Part shown: positions 1-8,848 of the stretch, in pieces | How positions within the stretch are numbered: position 1 is the stretch's first letter | How the letters are laid out: each line of letters opens with the position of its first letter | Source: a virus | Length of the DNA: 36,213 nucleotides | Virus record (IMG/VR): IMGVR_UViG_3300050821_023961 | Span: 1 to 36,213 of that record | Direction: 5' to 3' (one strand) | Notes under the pieces: model-generated | Databases searched by the model: none | What the model saw: the letters and a program-made list of their open reading frames with translations, nothing else | Told to the model about the DNA's origin: nothing | Program-made: the position numbers and the translations under genes

Positions 1-381
1 TTAAACCCCGTCTTCAGCGGGCGCTTGAACACCAAGCGTGACCCTCACTCCACACGAATTGAGTGTATCAACGTCATCGTCCAAGCGATCCGTATGCACG
101 TCGATTCGATCCCCGTCCCTGAATTTCAACTTCAGCGTCTTCGCCGAATGTTCAGCAATGGCTTCCGTGATGTTTTCGGAATCGAATCGCTGCCCTCCTA
201 CAGTGATTAACAATAGTCCTGAAAGCAGCGCCGATCCTTCATCTATAGCTACGGTTTCCTTGTGGCCGCATTCGGAACAGTTATAAACTAGTTGCCTCTT
301 CCTGCGTAAATCATGCCGTGAGTAAAACAACCTCTGCTGGCACTTCGGGCATAGTATTTCCATTCTGTCATTCTGCTCCAT
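1..381 (-). CDS. Zinc-ribbon small protein
   Basis: A 126-residue protein with two CxxC pairs (C11/C14 and C35/C38) separated by about 20 mostly basic residues. This is a typical N-terminal zinc ribbon, followed by about 80 residues with no recognised fold. The ATG at 381 overlaps the stop of the small upstream ORF (TAATG), which suggests translational coupling. An internal ATG at 363 would still keep both CxxC pairs. It is the last gene of the late minus-strand series and its stop codon is the first base of the window. Zinc ribbons often bind nucleic acid or protein, but nothing here shows which, so the function is unknown. Confidence 0.7.
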   Translation of the reverse strand: MEQNDRMEILCPKCQQRLFYSRHDLRRKRQLVYNCSECGHKETVAIDEGSALLSGLLLITVGGQRFDSENITEAIAEHSAKTLKLKFRDGDRIDVHTDRLDDDVDTLNSCGVRVTLGVQAPAEDGV

Positions 382-455
382 TACTTCACCGCCCCGGCCT
401 TCGCCTTCTTCAGTTCAGCCCATCTCTTTTGGAAGAACTTCAAGTTTGTTGTCAT
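381..455 (-). CDS. Tiny basic peptide, 24 residues
   Basis: ATG at 455 opens a 24-codon frame rich in Lys and Ala (it ends AKAGAVK). Its TAA stop overlaps the ATG of the zinc-ribbon gene as TAATG, the same junction used by at least seven other gene pairs in this window. That junction is the main support. The only Shine-Dalgarno-like bases (GGAAG) abut the start codon, which is too close. It could be a leader peptide coupling translation of the next gene, or a chance frame. Confidence 0.3.
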   Translation of the reverse strand: MTTNLKFFQKRWAELKKAKAGAVK

Positions 456-488
456 ACTTCCATATATGCTGTTTCCTGATGAAAAGTT

Positions 489-881
489 TCACTTCACACT
501 CACACCGAGCTTGTGAGCCAAGGCAACTTCCGCTTCAGACTTCGCTTTCTTAGCGGCTGCGTCGGTCGCACCTGCATTCTTCGCACGAGTGTACGCCCGC
601 TTTCCTGAAGCTGAAATTTTGGATTCGTTGCTGATAGAATATTTGGCCCGCTTCCCGGTCACACCGCCCCGTCTTCCACGTTTGGCGGTTCCGGCTTCCG
701 CCATCAATGCAGACTGAACTTCTGTGATTGAAGCGAGGTTTGCGGACTTCTCTTCGTCGGCGGAAGACTTTAGAGCTTCGCCTTTTGCGAGATATTCGGC
801 GTAGGCGTTCTGTTTGGTCGTTGGCAACCCGAATTTCTTTTGCAGTTCGATTGATGAATTTTCCATTCGATGATTGTACAT
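489..881 (-). CDS. Basic Ala/Lys-rich protein of unknown function
   Basis: About 130 residues, rich in Ala, Lys, Ser and Arg, with the glycine-arginine stretch KRGRRGG near the middle and an Ala/Lys-rich C-terminus. No membrane segment or signal peptide is visible. The composition suggests a nucleic-acid-binding or disordered protein, but no family is recognised. Start choice: the frame is open to a TTG at 902, just after the previous stop. The ATG at 881 has a GGTGGG stretch 6 nt upstream and is preferred over the ATG at 866, which has no ribosome site. It sits in the run of small genes after the tail fibre. Confidence 0.55.
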   Translation of the reverse strand: MYNHRMENSSIELQKKFGLPTTKQNAYAEYLAKGEALKSSADEEKSANLASITEVQSALMAEAGTAKRGRRGGVTGKRAKYSISNESKISASGKRAYTRAKNAGATDAAAKKAKSEAEVALAHKLGVSVK

Positions 882-907
882 GAACGGCCCACCAAAATAC
901 AAACGGG

Positions 908-1336
908 CTACTGGTGTGCAATCAGCTTCAGAAACAATTGAGCATTCGACAAGACGGCAGTAGCAGCGGCAAGCAGTATGAAGTACACGACCGGCATTCC
1001 ATACTGAACAAGTCTCTGTCTAGCGGATTGGGCTTCTGACTTCACCTTCTCGGCGGCAGTAATGGCTTCGTGTTTGGCTTCTTTTGCGTCGGCTACTAAT
1101 TTGTCGGCGGCAAGATCGGCTAACGCTTTTACTTTCGTCATTGCGTTGTCAGCTTCCAACCGAACACGTGCAGCCGTTTCATATTGAACAATGAACTTTT
1201 CGTGATCTGCTACTTTACCATTCAGTTTTTCGAGATGAGCCACAACCGCAACACCGTTATTTTCCAGAATTATCAATTTGGCAAGCACTGTCGCCCTAAA
1301 ATCAAATTCTTGTTGTTCTTTCAATGCTGATGCCAT
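908..1336 (-). CDS. Coiled-coil protein with C-terminal membrane anchor (holin/XhlA-like architecture)
   Basis: A 142-residue protein. A long charged helix with heptad character occupies roughly residues 25-110, rich in Ala, Glu, Lys and Asp. One hydrophobic segment follows near the C-terminus (PVVYFILLAAATAVL), then a short tail. This layout, soluble coiled coil then one C-terminal transmembrane helix, resembles phage XhlA-type proteins and some holin accessory proteins, and the position after the tail genes is where lysis genes often sit. Family membership is inferred from architecture only. No endolysin was found nearby. The ATG at 1336 is preferred over a TTG at 1345. Confidence 0.6.
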   Translation of the reverse strand: MASALKEQQEFDFRATVLAKLIILENNGVAVVAHLEKLNGKVADHEKFIVQYETAARVRLEADNAMTKVKALADLAADKLVADAKEAKHEAITAAEKVKSEAQSARQRLVQYGMPVVYFILLAAATAVLSNAQLFLKLIAHQ

Positions 1337-1351
1337 TTTTCCCAACCGTCC

Positions 1352-1690
1352 TTACTTCTTTGGTTCAGCTTTCGTTTCGGGCTTTGTCGCTGTCAATGTT
1401 ACCGGGTCCAGCTTGCAAGAACATTTGGTCTCGGCATCCTTCATCGCCGCCGTGTAAACCTCTACCGTCTTCTGTGCTTGATCCGAAAGCTTTTGATACT
1501 CAGGCATTTTTGTTACTTGCGCCTGAACGTTCTGCATGAATCCGTTTAGTTCATCATGCGCCTTGATAGCCGATAGTTCGGATTCCCTTATTTTCAGTTT
1601 GACATCCGAGCTAAGAGGTTTTGCATCTTCGGCCATTGCTGACGACAAGAGTAACAGTGTTGAAGCGAAAAGTTTAAGAGTATTGTTCAT
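1352..1690 (-). CDS. Small secreted helical protein
   Basis: A 112-residue protein with a clear Sec signal peptide: short basic N-region, hydrophobic core LFASTLLLLSSAMA, likely cleavage before EDA. The mature part is helical, charged and Gln-rich, with two nearby cysteines (CSC) and a Lys/Pro/Thr-rich tail. No lipobox is seen, so it is probably free in the periplasm. The upstream sequence has TAATTAC four bases before the ATG, a one-base variant of the late-gene motif, and no Shine-Dalgarno. With the neighbouring anchored coiled-coil protein it could be a lysis or envelope module (inference only). Confidence 0.6.
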   Translation of the reverse strand: MNNTLKLFASTLLLLSSAMAEDAKPLSSDVKLKIRESELSAIKAHDELNGFMQNVQAQVTKMPEYQKLSDQAQKTVEVYTAAMKDAETKCSCKLDPVTLTATKPETKAEPKK

Positions 1691-1694
1691 AGTA

Positions 1695-1701
1695 GTAATT
1701 A
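1695..1701 (-). promoter_or_regulatory. Variant late-gene start motif TAATTAC
   Basis: TAATTAC lies 4 nt before the ATG at 1690. It is one base away from the TAAATAC motif found before many other minus-strand genes here, at the same spacing. Weak by itself. Confidence 0.3.
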
Positions 1702-1711
1702 GCTCTAAACT

Positions 1712-2329
1712 TTACGGGCAAGTTCCGCCGACAGCAATATAGCGACCTACAATGATAGCGTCCAAAATATCACATACGGAATCGGCGTTGATATCGCAAG
1801 TAGCGCCTGCGGGTACAACGTCAGTGCCGAGAACCCATCTGGTAATAATGTCGAGATCGGTTGTATCGACAGTTCCGTCTCGGCTTACGTCACACAGATT
1901 AGGCGCTCCCATAGAAGAGCTTATACTTGGTAATGTCACAGTTGAGCCGGTCATGCTTTCGTCTGACTGCGAGGGTATCGTAAGAATCAAACTGCCGGAC
2001 CCCGTGATAATCGTAAACGTGGCGACTACACCATCGGCAATCGTGGCATTGGTTCCGCTCTGACTGATAATGACACACTTCATTGCTGCGTTTAAGTAGT
2101 TACCGCAAATCAAGTTTTTGGTGGCGGTCGCTAACACCGTGCCGGGAACAACCGAAACACTTTGTACCGATGCCGTGCCTGATAACTGTAGAGTGAACTG
2201 TAAGCCCGTAGGTGCAGCCGATCCCGACATGGTTACCACATAAGAGCCGTTTACAGTCAATGTTGGTCCTGCCCAAAGAGAAGACATCAGTAATAGAAAG
2301 AGTGCGAGAGTTTTTGTCAAAGTTAACAT
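1712..2329 (-). CDS. Secreted cohesin-like plus dockerin-like protein
   Basis: A 205-residue protein. Residues 1-20 are a signal peptide (cleavage likely after LWA). Residues about 21-140 form a Thr/Ser/Val-rich beta-sandwich reminiscent of cohesin-like domains (GLQFTLQLSG, then an IADGVVATFTI strand). Residues about 146-205 carry two calcium-loop repeats with acidic positions 147, 151, 155, 158 and 179, 183, 187, 190, plus cysteines 146, 178, 186 and 204. That is the dockerin type I pattern. Proteins of this layout are familiar from Acidobacteriota genomes. The start overlaps the fibre stop by 7 nt, so it is in the tail operon. It may bind cell-surface polymers or partners; no catalytic domain is visible. 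Confidence 0.7.
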   Translation of the reverse strand: MLTLTKTLALFLLLMSSLWAGPTLTVNGSYVVTMSGSAAPTGLQFTLQLSGTASVQSVSVVPGTVLATATKNLICGNYLNAAMKCVIISQSGTNATIADGVVATFTIITGSGSLILTIPSQSDESMTGSTVTLPSISSSMGAPNLCDVSRDGTVDTTDLDIITRWVLGTDVVPAGATCDINADSVCDILDAIIVGRYIAVGGTCP

Positions 2330-5079
2330 GTTGAACCTGTCAAGAGACCACCTGAAAATGTAAGAGAACAGCTTGCGGTATTGGCTGCATTCCTGACGCT
2401 GACAACACCAGTTAAGACACCGGCCCCACTTGGAGCAAATATATTGCCGCCCGTCATATTTAGCGTGCTGACGTGAAGTTGTGAGCCATCGGCGTACACG
2501 TAAGCGCCGTTGCCGTCTAACCCGCCCGATCCAGTGCCGTTCGATATTCTCATGCCACCTACACCGCTGATCGAGAATAAGGCAAAGGTCGTGGCTCCAG
2601 CGGTTCCATTGTGTAGGACATTTACAAACCCCGGCCCCGCACTTAACTTGTCACCAGTTAAGGAACTGGCTTGAATATTCAAACCCGTCGAGGCACTGGA
2701 GGTTCCTATATTCGTCTGGACGCTGCTTTGTATTGCGGCAAATGAAACTCCGTCACATACTCCCGTCAGACCGTAACAATAAAGTTGTGCTCCGTTTCCG
2801 TCAAATCCGCCGCTGCCTGAACCATTCGACAACCGAAGCAATCCTGCATTGCCCGATTGACCTAACGCCCACATCGTCAAGCCTGATGTTCCGTTTTTGA
2901 GAGAGTTGACGAAATCTACTCCCGCATTGACTTGGTTGCCAGTAAAACTACTTGCTTGAATTTGAAATGCTGTGCCTGTGGCTGATGCTCCAATCGTCGT
3001 GGTTAAAGAATTCTGTGTTGCTTGCAGTTGTCCACTGAAAGTGTTGCCTGAGTATACCCCGGCTCTACCCTGGAGGGTCAGATTTCCAGAAACGTCAATA
3101 TCAATACGGGTTTTGCCGAACGCATAATCATAGATCAACAATTCATGCGTTCCATTTCCTGGTCCGTCTGTGCCGATGGTATACCAAGACGTGCCGCTTT
3201 TATTGAATGTGATTCCGGTGTTGCCGCTCGTTGCGTCGTTGTTGTTCATCACAAGCGTTGGACCTGAAACGGCTGAATGAAGCAACTGGATAGAGCCGTT
3301 GCTTGCCTGCATGAAAATCTGTGCGCCATTGCCATCGAGACCGCCCGAACCCGAGCCGTTGGAAAGTCTCAACAAAGCGTTGTTACCCGATTGTGCTAAA
3401 GCAAACATTGTTGCGCCCGCCGTTCCATTGTAAAGTGCGTTGATATAATCCACGCCAATGTTAACTTGGTTGCCGCCGTTCTGAATCTTCATTCCGCCCG
3501 TGCTCACAATCTTGCCCGGTTGGGTTGCATCTGTGCCGCCCTTCACTTCAAAGTACGGAACATTGCCATTAGTCCACAGTGCAATGCCGTCGCCTGTGGT
3601 GGTTCCGGCTGCGTCAATGAGCCAGAACTTATTGCCGCTGAGAGTCGCCGCCAAAACCGTAACGTCAATAAAAGTGGCAGCACGGGTAGAATCAACAATG
3701 ACAGTTCCACCGACCTTGTAGCCGTCCGTTGAATCTACATACGTGTTCGAGAAAATAGACAGAAAGTTTGCTTGAAAGTTTGAATCAATGTTTCCAACCA
3801 CCGTTCCAGTGCTGTTTTCGAGTTGCAGTAAGTTTTCCGTGCCCGATGCTGCCCCTTGAATGATAAGACCCGGATGACTCACGCTTGCTTGAATCGTTTT
3901 TAAATCCGTCACAGTTTGAGCCGTATCGGTTGTCATCATGTCGGCGGGGATGGTGGTACATCCGGTGCAAGTTCCTGACACATTCAAATTATGTGTCCAG
4001 ATTTTGGCTGGACTAGAGCTTACGGAACCAATGTTATTCGTGTTGTCGGAATTAAAAAGAATATCCGTTCCTAGATTGAACGTGCTGCCCGAGTTGAACC
4101 CGACGATGGAACCGCTCAGGAAAGCAAATGTTCCGCCAGATTCAACAAAACCGTTTCCCCGAATGTCCAAAGCATGAGTGTAGATTTCTCCAGGGCTGTT
4201 GGATGCGCTGCCGATATTAAATGCGCCGTCAGTGCCAACAAACAACATGTTAGCGTTCATCCAAATGTTAGAACTGAATTGTTGGATTGTCGTAAACGTT
4301 CCGCCAACCCCGTACCTCACAATGTCTGAAGGATAACAACCTGTGCAAGTTCCTGACACATTCAAATTGTGAGTATAGATTGTCGCTGGCTTCGATCCTG
4401 ATGTACCTATGTTATTCGTATTATCAGAATTGAAAAGAATGTCGGTACCGAGATTGAACGTTGAGCCTGAATTGAATCCTACAATCGAACCGCTATGGAA
4501 ACCAAAAGTGCCGCCCGATTCAACGACACCATTTCCTACAATATCAATTCCATCCGTGTAGATGTTGATCCATCGGTGTGTTGTATTACCGAGCTTCCAG
4601 GTTGCATCGTCGAAGGGAACAATATCATGTGTTACGACTGTGCCCGGAGCGCCTGAATCTGTGCCGCCGTAAATTTTGAAGAAGGGACTGCCTGTATTGT
4701 CCGTCGCTAACAAAGCATAACTTGTGGTTGTTCCGGCAGCATCGACCAGCTTCAGCGTCGGCAGATTCAAAACTGTATTGGTCAGCGTTAAAGGGGCAGC
4801 GATTGAACCGATAGTGCAGCCGGAAGCAAAGGTCAACACGCCAGCGCCATCACTACATAAAGGCCCCGCTACGTCTGCTCCTGGTAGCTGCCACGTCACA
4901 TCAGCGGCAACCGTTCCCGGAGCTTTCAGAATGATTTTGTGAGGCGTGGACTGTTTGTCGAGAAACTGAAGCTGACCGACATTGGCTCTCGTACTATCGG
5001 GTATGATTCTAACCGTGTGATTGACAACCTGTGAATATGAAGAAGTAACGAACAGCAAAAGCAATAGTAGTTTTCTCAT
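2323..5079 (-). CDS. Fibre/spike-like repeat protein with a signal peptide
   Basis: A 918-residue Gly/Ser/Thr/Asn-rich protein placed directly after the J-like tail tip with an ATGA overlap, the usual place for a receptor-binding fibre. It contains internal repeats. A 60-residue block (SGSIVGFNSGSTFNLG core, ending CTGC) occurs at about 188-248 and 313-374, and a second block built on LRLSNGSGSGG and DGNGA occurs three times in the C-terminal half. These look like beta-structured shaft units. Unusually, residues 1-17 are a textbook Sec signal peptide ending SSYSQ. Either the protein is exported rather than assembled on virions, or it is a surface or biofilm protein using fibre-like modules. 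No chaperone or enzymatic domain was recognised. Confidence 0.65.
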   Translation of the reverse strand: MRKLLLLLLFVTSSYSQVVNHTVRIIPDSTRANVGQLQFLDKQSTPHKIILKAPGTVAADVTWQLPGADVAGPLCSDGAGVLTFASGCTIGSIAAPLTLTNTVLNLPTLKLVDAAGTTTSYALLATDNTGSPFFKIYGGTDSGAPGTVVTHDIVPFDDATWKLGNTTHRWINIYTDGIDIVGNGVVESGGTFGFHSGSIVGFNSGSTFNLGTDILFNSDNTNNIGTSGSKPATIYTHNLNVSGTCTGCYPSDIVRYGVGGTFTTIQQFSSNIWMNANMLFVGTDGAFNIGSASNSPGEIYTHALDIRGNGFVESGGTFAFLSGSIVGFNSGSTFNLGTDILFNSDNTNNIGSVSSSPAKIWTHNLNVSGTCTGCTTIPADMMTTDTAQTVTDLKTIQASVSHPGLIIQGAASGTENLLQLENSTGTVVGNIDSNFQANFLSIFSNTYVDSTDGYKVGGTVIVDSTRAATFIDVTVLAATLSGNKFWLIDAAGTTTGDGIALWTNGNVPYFEVKGGTDATQPGKIVSTGGMKIQNGGNQVNIGVDYINALYNGTAGATMFALAQSGNNALLRLSNGSGSGGLDGNGAQIFMQASNGSIQLLHSAVSGPTLVMNNNDATSGNTGITFNKSGTSWYTIGTDGPGNGTHELLIYDYAFGKTRIDIDVSGNLTLQGRAGVYSGNTFSGQLQATQNSLTTTIGASATGTAFQIQASSFTGNQVNAGVDFVNSLKNGTSGLTMWALGQSGNAGLLRLSNGSGSGGFDGNGAQLYCYGLTGVCDGVSFAAIQSSVQTNIGTSSASTGLNIQASSLTGDKLSAGPGFVNVLHNGTAGATTFALFSISGVGGMRISNGTGSGGLDGNGAYVYADGSQLHVSTLNMTGGNIFAPSGAGVLTGVVSVRNAANTASCSLTFSGGLLTGSTC

Positions 5080-8000
5080 GATGTGGCTAGACCCGTCCTG
5101 AAACTATCGGCAATCCAAATATCTCCGGGATGGAAGGTAAAGATGATTGATGTTCTTGTGCTTGCGTCTGGTGCGACTGGATCACTTCCCGTATCGCTGG
5201 CAAACCCATCAGCCCCGCCTGTGAACGTCGGTGTTGCTCGTGCGCCCGTGACATCCTGGTCGAGATACAAAGTAAAGCTCTGTCCATTCATAATTGTCGA
5301 GCCTGTGAATATTGGAGCCAAGAACGTAACCGCCGTCGATGATAGAACAAGTCTTTGATTTAGTCCGTTAGCAAGATCAATCGTGATATTGGCAGCGGGT
5401 GTAAGATCAAAATATCCGGGGTTTAGCAAGCCGCTTCCCATCGCACCGAACATATAAACTTCTCTAACCGGAGCCATCCAATCATCACCAAAGTTTCCAT
5501 TGACATCACAAGTGCGGACTAGGAACAGCCAGACAGAATTTGCGAGATTGGTTATGTTCGGAGTTGCAGCAACCGAAGTTGTAACGGGAGAACCGACGAG
5601 CGCCCCGGCATTGATTACAGAAATGGGACCGCTCAACACTTCGGGAGCTTTCGCAGAATCGCAAATGACTACAATGTCTCCAGTGTTTGGCGTGATAACC
5701 CATGAGCCCGCCAGATTGAAAATAGTCGAGTGCAAAGATCCATCTAAACCGACCGATGAAATAGTTTGACTGTCACCTTTATCCGGGCCAGTCAAAACAT
5801 AGGCGACGTGACCAGCTTCAATTCCTGTAGCGCCCGATGGAGCAAAACCATTCGCAATGTTTACATCAGAAAAACTTGTAGCCGTAAAGGTCGGTTTTGT
5901 TCGCATTGTGACTAGATCGCCCACAGCAAGCAAAGTGGTTAAATCTGGTAATTGTACAGACAAGGCATTTGGACCGATTGTTAACGTAAACTCTGACGGA
6001 CTGCCCGAGCTTGCGGTATTGGAAAGAACCGGCATATTCAGTACCGGCACTTCGACTGTTGAATCCTCTTTTGCCAGAAGACTCAATGTATAACCGGCCC
6101 AAAGATTTGCAGCCGTGGAACCGCCCGGAGCGTCAGCAATGGTTATCGTGGTTGTGGTGACGGCTTGAATCTGTTCAGCAAAGCAGCCGCTATGATATTC
6201 TCTACTCCAGGTAACTGCGTAATGGTCGAAGATTGGGTCAGGTCCACCGGGCGTTGTTTGGTCAAAATTTGTAATGGTAACCGAACTTGAGCCTGATGAA
6301 ATTGTGCCGTTATGATGGAACACAAAATCACTCGATGAAGGCCAACCAGCGGGCCAAAAACCGACATACAAATCACCGCCGTCGTTGCCTGATGACCATT
6401 CTATGTTGACAGTTATTGACCCGGTCGTTCCTGTGGTTGTGGCGATTCCGTAATCAAGAAATTGTGTATTGGCGTGGTCTGTCGCTCCTGAATCCCATGC
6501 CGACAAACCTACAACATAACTGCCAGCTATCAAAGAGCCGCCTGTCGTATTCGCTGTGCAAGTGATGCGAGGACCGAAGATTTCCGTATCCAAAGCGTTG
6601 ATAGGTGGCGTGCCGATAATTTTAAGCGCCGCCGTTCCACTTAGAGAAGCGTCGGTTCCGTAGACCGGCTGAATACCAAAATTAGCGGGTAAGTACGGAA
6701 CAATAGCGTCACCAGCCAATGGACTAACATAACCCGGCGACCACGGATAACAAATCGTTTCTTGTACTGTGTTGGTTGGCAGAAGGGATTGAATGTAACC
6801 CTGTGGCGTTAGTTCCTCTTGTGAAGGTGTCCAGTCATAGATTGAGGAATCAATTTCCTGTACGTCCAATTCCGTTTTCAAAACGATAGCTTCTTGTCCG
6901 CTGTCAGTTGATTGCTTATCAGTTCTCAAGCGGACGGCGGATATTTCTAACTGTTTTGCTGACCATCCAAAGATCGAGTTATTCACTTCAATGATATCCA
7001 TCGGTGTGAACTGGTACGCAAACATATTACAAATGAACGTGCCGGTTCCTCTATGCCTTCTGCGTAGCAACTCTATCTTTGCGAGTCTTTGAGCCGTGGC
7101 ATAACTGATGGTGAAAGGCAATTGGATATCAAGCCAGCGACGTTCGCCATTGTCGAGCGCCATGTTGATATCACCGTTGTAAATGGATGGTCCGCTATAA
7201 CCGTGGTCTGTGTCTTGAGCGTACCTTGGAAAGTCTGTTGACTGCCAGTGGTTATCAGGTGCAATGTAAGTGCCCTTGCAGCCGTTGTACAAATCCTTGA
7301 TCGAGACAGTAGGTTTCCATCTTGGATTACCAGCAGCGATAGCTTGAAGGTCGATGACGGGCGTTATCGGTGTGATCCAGGAAGCAGGCCAGATGATGAA
7401 TTGCCCTTCGTAGTAAGTGATTCTTCCACCACAAGACGTTAGAAGGTTCTGTAAAATCTCACCACGTCTCATGTTTAATTCAAATGAACCGTTACACGCA
7501 AATTGTGGCTCTGTTCCACCTTTCGCCAAAGTGATTGGAACGTCGCAAATGTTGGCGGCAGCAATCAATGGAGCGGTCGGAATTTCTGTTCCGTATGCCG
7601 CTTTGAAACCGTATGCTTTGTTTGCGTCAGCCGTCAAAGAACCGTTGGAAAGATAGTCGGCAATGCACAAAGCGGAATTAGTTGTGTATCCGTAGGTGCT
7701 TGTTCTCGGGTCCCAAATGTTATTCTTGCCCGTTACATGAAATGAAATTTGCGGCATCCCAGACGGATAGAAAGTTGTTTTTACTCCATCAGGCGGAAGA
7801 TAACGAATCCGAATGAACACAGCGGTCTTGCCTTGTAGCGAGCAATAAGCCGTCCATGGGTTTTGTACTTCGAGATCGCTAGGACGGGCGTTATGCGGAC
7901 TCTCAGGAGTAACTAGAACGCCTGTGCCGTCGTATGGGGTTCCTGCCGTCATCCCTACAAAAGTGTCACCTAAAGATTGATTGCCTAACATTGGCTCGAT

Positions 8001-8804
8001 ATAAACTGATCGTCCATAGGTCGGCCACTTGCTTTGACCTTCGGCGGCATGGCTGGAACCGGCAAATGGAAAACCCGAATAGGTGGAACTGTTGATAGTG
8101 ATCGGTACACCACCATTTAAATAAGTGAATGTTAAAGATCCCGAGATTCTACTGATAATTTGCGACACTTGAAATGTTCCATTCAAGGTTTCGTCGCCAA
8201 TATTAAGCCCAGAAGTTTTCGGTACATTCACTATGACTGCTTGATCGCCTGCTTCGAGGTACGGAATGTCTGCAAGCAAATGAACAGTCACTACACCATG
8301 AACGGAACGAGAAATCTCTACAATGTTCGTGTGTGTGGCTGGTGGGTTGAAGCTTGTTCCTGAACCTGTGGCGGGTGTTGGGATGCTATGACCCGCTTTA
8401 GCGCTTGTCGGAATGGCGGTTGGATCAATGTGTAATCTTTGTTGATCGAAAAACACAGCATCGACACTTTGGCACGGATGGGCAGCGAGGACGACAACCA
8501 TATCGAGCATTTGGTTGTCTAGGCCCCACTCGTTCATGTAAACTACAGTGCCACCTACCCGACCTTCGCCATACTGAATTTTCCATGGAGCAATGGAATT
8601 TCGTGTGGCTGAAACGTAACCTGTGGTGGGTCCGTTACCGGCAATCATCGAACCGATACCGCTGATTACCATACCGGCACCAGAGGCAATCAGCATCACG
8701 GCTAAAGCTGTACCGCCGCCTAGTGTGCCTACTTCAATAAGGACACCAGCGGCTATTTCTAAACCACCTACGATTGTTGATACAAGACCGGAGAGAAAAG
8801 ACAT
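5076..8804 (-). CDS. Tail tip / central fibre protein, lambda J-like
   Basis: About 1242 residues. It starts with a Gly/Ala-rich hydrophobic segment (about residues 1-60), followed by GPTTGYVSATRNSIAPWK and GEGRVGG. This is the typical N-terminus of host-specificity J / TipJ proteins, which close the tail tip. The C-terminal half is beta-rich and repeat-like. It follows the M- and L-like genes in the usual order. The ATG at 8804 is chosen over a GTG at 8807 because the TAAATAC motif then lies exactly 5 nt upstream, as in other genes here. The stop overlaps the fibre start as ATGA. It likely contacts the receptor and helps DNA entry. Confidence 0.8.
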   Translation of the reverse strand: MSFLSGLVSTIVGGLEIAAGVLIEVGTLGGGTALAVMLIASGAGMVISGIGSMIAGNGPTTGYVSATRNSIAPWKIQYGEGRVGGTVVYMNEWGLDNQMLDMVVVLAAHPCQSVDAVFFDQQRLHIDPTAIPTSAKAGHSIPTPATGSGTSFNPPATHTNIVEISRSVHGVVTVHLLADIPYLEAGDQAVIVNVPKTSGLNIGDETLNGTFQVSQIISRISGSLTFTYLNGGVPITINSSTYSGFPFAGSSHAAEGQSKWPTYGRSVYIEPMLGNQSLGDTFVGMTAGTPYDGTGVLVTPESPHNARPSDLEVQNPWTAYCSLQGKTAVFIRIRYLPPDGVKTTFYPSGMPQISFHVTGKNNIWDPRTSTYGYTTNSALCIADYLSNGSLTADANKAYGFKAAYGTEIPTAPLIAAANICDVPITLAKGGTEPQFACNGSFELNMRRGEILQNLLTSCGGRITYYEGQFIIWPASWITPITPVIDLQAIAAGNPRWKPTVSIKDLYNGCKGTYIAPDNHWQSTDFPRYAQDTDHGYSGPSIYNGDINMALDNGERRWLDIQLPFTISYATAQRLAKIELLRRRHRGTGTFICNMFAYQFTPMDIIEVNNSIFGWSAKQLEISAVRLRTDKQSTDSGQEAIVLKTELDVQEIDSSIYDWTPSQEELTPQGYIQSLLPTNTVQETICYPWSPGYVSPLAGDAIVPYLPANFGIQPVYGTDASLSGTAALKIIGTPPINALDTEIFGPRITCTANTTGGSLIAGSYVVGLSAWDSGATDHANTQFLDYGIATTTGTTGSITVNIEWSSGNDGGDLYVGFWPAGWPSSSDFVFHHNGTISSGSSSVTITNFDQTTPGGPDPIFDHYAVTWSREYHSGCFAEQIQAVTTTTITIADAPGGSTAANLWAGYTLSLLAKEDSTVEVPVLNMPVLSNTASSGSPSEFTLTIGPNALSVQLPDLTTLLAVGDLVTMRTKPTFTATSFSDVNIANGFAPSGATGIEAGHVAYVLTGPDKGDSQTISSVGLDGSLHSTIFNLAGSWVITPNTGDIVVICDSAKAPEVLSGPISVINAGALVGSPVTTSVAATPNITNLANSVWLFLVRTCDVNGNFGDDWMAPVREVYMFGAMGSGLLNPGYFDLTPAANITIDLANGLNQRLVLSSTAVTFLAPIFTGSTIMNGQSFTLYLDQDVTGARATPTFTGGADGFASDTGSDPVAPDASTRTSIIFTFHPGDIWIADSFRTGLATS

Positions 8805-8820
8805 CACCTGTATTTAGGTG
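8805..8820 (-). promoter_or_regulatory. TAAATAC motif inside a CACCT/AGGTG palindrome
   Basis: On the minus strand the sequence is CACCT-AAATAC-AGGTG immediately followed by ATG. The motif (8810-8816) is 5 nt from the start. A transcript reading through from upstream could pair CACCU with AGGUG and hide the only Shine-Dalgarno-like bases. A transcript starting after the motif would lack the 5' arm. Confidence 0.5.
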
Positions 8821-8848
8821 ATTGAATGGCGTTGCTTATGTGGGTGTA

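Noticed and set aside
2323-5079. Diversity-generating retroelement target in the fibre repeats
   Set aside because: No reverse transcriptase or template repeat with adenine-biased differences was seen; the copies look like ordinary structural repeats.
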